Shown here: positions 63,834 to 64,000 of the stretch, piece after piece
How positions within the stretch are numbered: position 1 is the stretch's first letter
How the letters are laid out: each line of letters opens with the position of its first letter
Assembly: GCF_003287285.1 (NCBI RefSeq)
Contig: NZ_QMIG01000004.1
Span: forward strand, 1-64,000
Direction: 5' to 3'
DNA from: Phytoactinopolyspora halophila
GTDB taxonomy: Bacteria > Actinomycetota > Actinomycetes > Jiangellales > Jiangellaceae
DNA length: 64,000 bases
Position numbers and translations under genes: made by a program
The notes under the pieces: model-generated
The model's database searches: none
What the model was told of the DNA's origin: nothing
What the model saw: the letters and a program-made list of their open reading frames with translations, nothing else

Positions 63834-64000
63834 TCATCCCAGCGAATCCACAACCGAGATGGCAATTCGTACCAGGATGATCAGCACGATGAACGCCAAA
63901 TCAATGGCAACCGATCCGATCCGAAGCGGCGGAATGATCCGCCGCAGTGCCCGGAGAGGCGGATCGGTCACTGTGTACACGGCCTCCAAGACTACGAGTA
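63834..64000 (-). CDS. YggT family membrane protein (5' end outside the window)
   Basis: The last 55 codons of a yggT gene, read from the window edge: LVVLEAVYTVTDPPLRALRR, IIPPLRIGSVAIDLAFIVLI and ILVRIAISVVDSLG, then TGA at 63836-63834. The TDPPLRALRR-IPPLRIG motif and a final transmembrane helix are YggT hallmarks. YggT genes lie between sepF and divIVA in actinobacteria, matching divIVA 45 bp downstream here. Probable role in cell division or envelope; unproven. Confidence 0.88.
   Translation of the reverse strand, partial: LVVLEAVYTVTDPPLRALRRIIPPLRIGSVAIDLAFIVLIILVRIAISVVDSLG

Overview
The window is a high-G+C chromosomal segment from an actinobacterium. Evidence: GC-rich third positions throughout, many GTG starts, and typical actinobacterial families (class E sortase with a tiny membrane partner, HGxxPAAW and Trp-operon membrane proteins beside trpE, septum-formation lipoprotein, DivIVA/YggT pair, T-box-controlled ileS, TraR/DksA next to lspA). 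No rRNA, tRNA, prophage, transposase or CRISPR array was recognised. A Jiangella-like or related lineage is possible, but that is a guess.

Layout: 1-6.4 kb holds a lipoprotein, the class E sortase with its small membrane protein, a TetR-controlled DrrA/DrrB ABC exporter and a TetR/SDR divergent pair. 6.7-16.8 kb is central metabolism and envelope, all on the minus strand: pyk, gltD, gltB, lgt and a membrane-anchored DsbA-like protein. 17.0-25.7 kb is a tryptophan cluster (trpA, trpB, trpC, a lone winged-helix protein, HGxxPAAW, Trp-associated membrane protein, trpE) joined to hisI by an ATGA overlap; an ArsR-MFS cassette on the other strand splits trpB from trpC. 25.8-38.0 kb holds a septum-formation lipoprotein, a heterodimeric ABC exporter with one degenerate ATPase site, and the histidine genes hisF, hisA/priA, hisH, hisB, hisC and hisD with an inserted methyltransferase and hydrolase. 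38.6-47.7 kb is accessory: an aminotransferase, KDG kinase + KDPG aldolase, an acetyl-xylan-esterase-type enzyme, a GH38 alpha-mannosidase, an AraC regulator and a PhyH-type dioxygenase. 47.8-51.5 kb has a frameshifted small HTH gene, ybaK, an unusual one-domain voltage-gated channel, an SMP-30 lactonase and a membrane protein. 51.5-64 kb is housekeeping again: dnaE, rluD, lspA, traR/dksA, a DUF167 gene, T-box-ileS, gdh, divIVA and a partial yggT.

The most unusual signal is a family of short dispersed palindromes. Five copies share 11-bp inverted outer arms (TGATCATGAAC / GTTCATGATCA) separated by an almost constant 27-28 bp of different sequence. One copy lies inside the trpE reading frame and encodes residues 6-24. 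Others supply the stop codons of hisA, the ion channel and the SMP-30 gene. A second family (three copies, core GAATGATCATG plus a GC-rich hairpin) supplies the stop codons of hisF and of the aminotransferase. The gltB/gltD junction is duplicated around a 157-bp hairpin element, as if a small element had inserted with a 21-bp duplication. Several other gene borders carry short tandem duplications (trpB start, SMP-30 start, hisB stop, pyk 3' end). Conserved enzymes (IleRS, an ABC ATPase, an aminotransferase) contain in-frame low-complexity insertions. Together these suggest a genome where short repeats readily enter and remodel genes and operon junctions.
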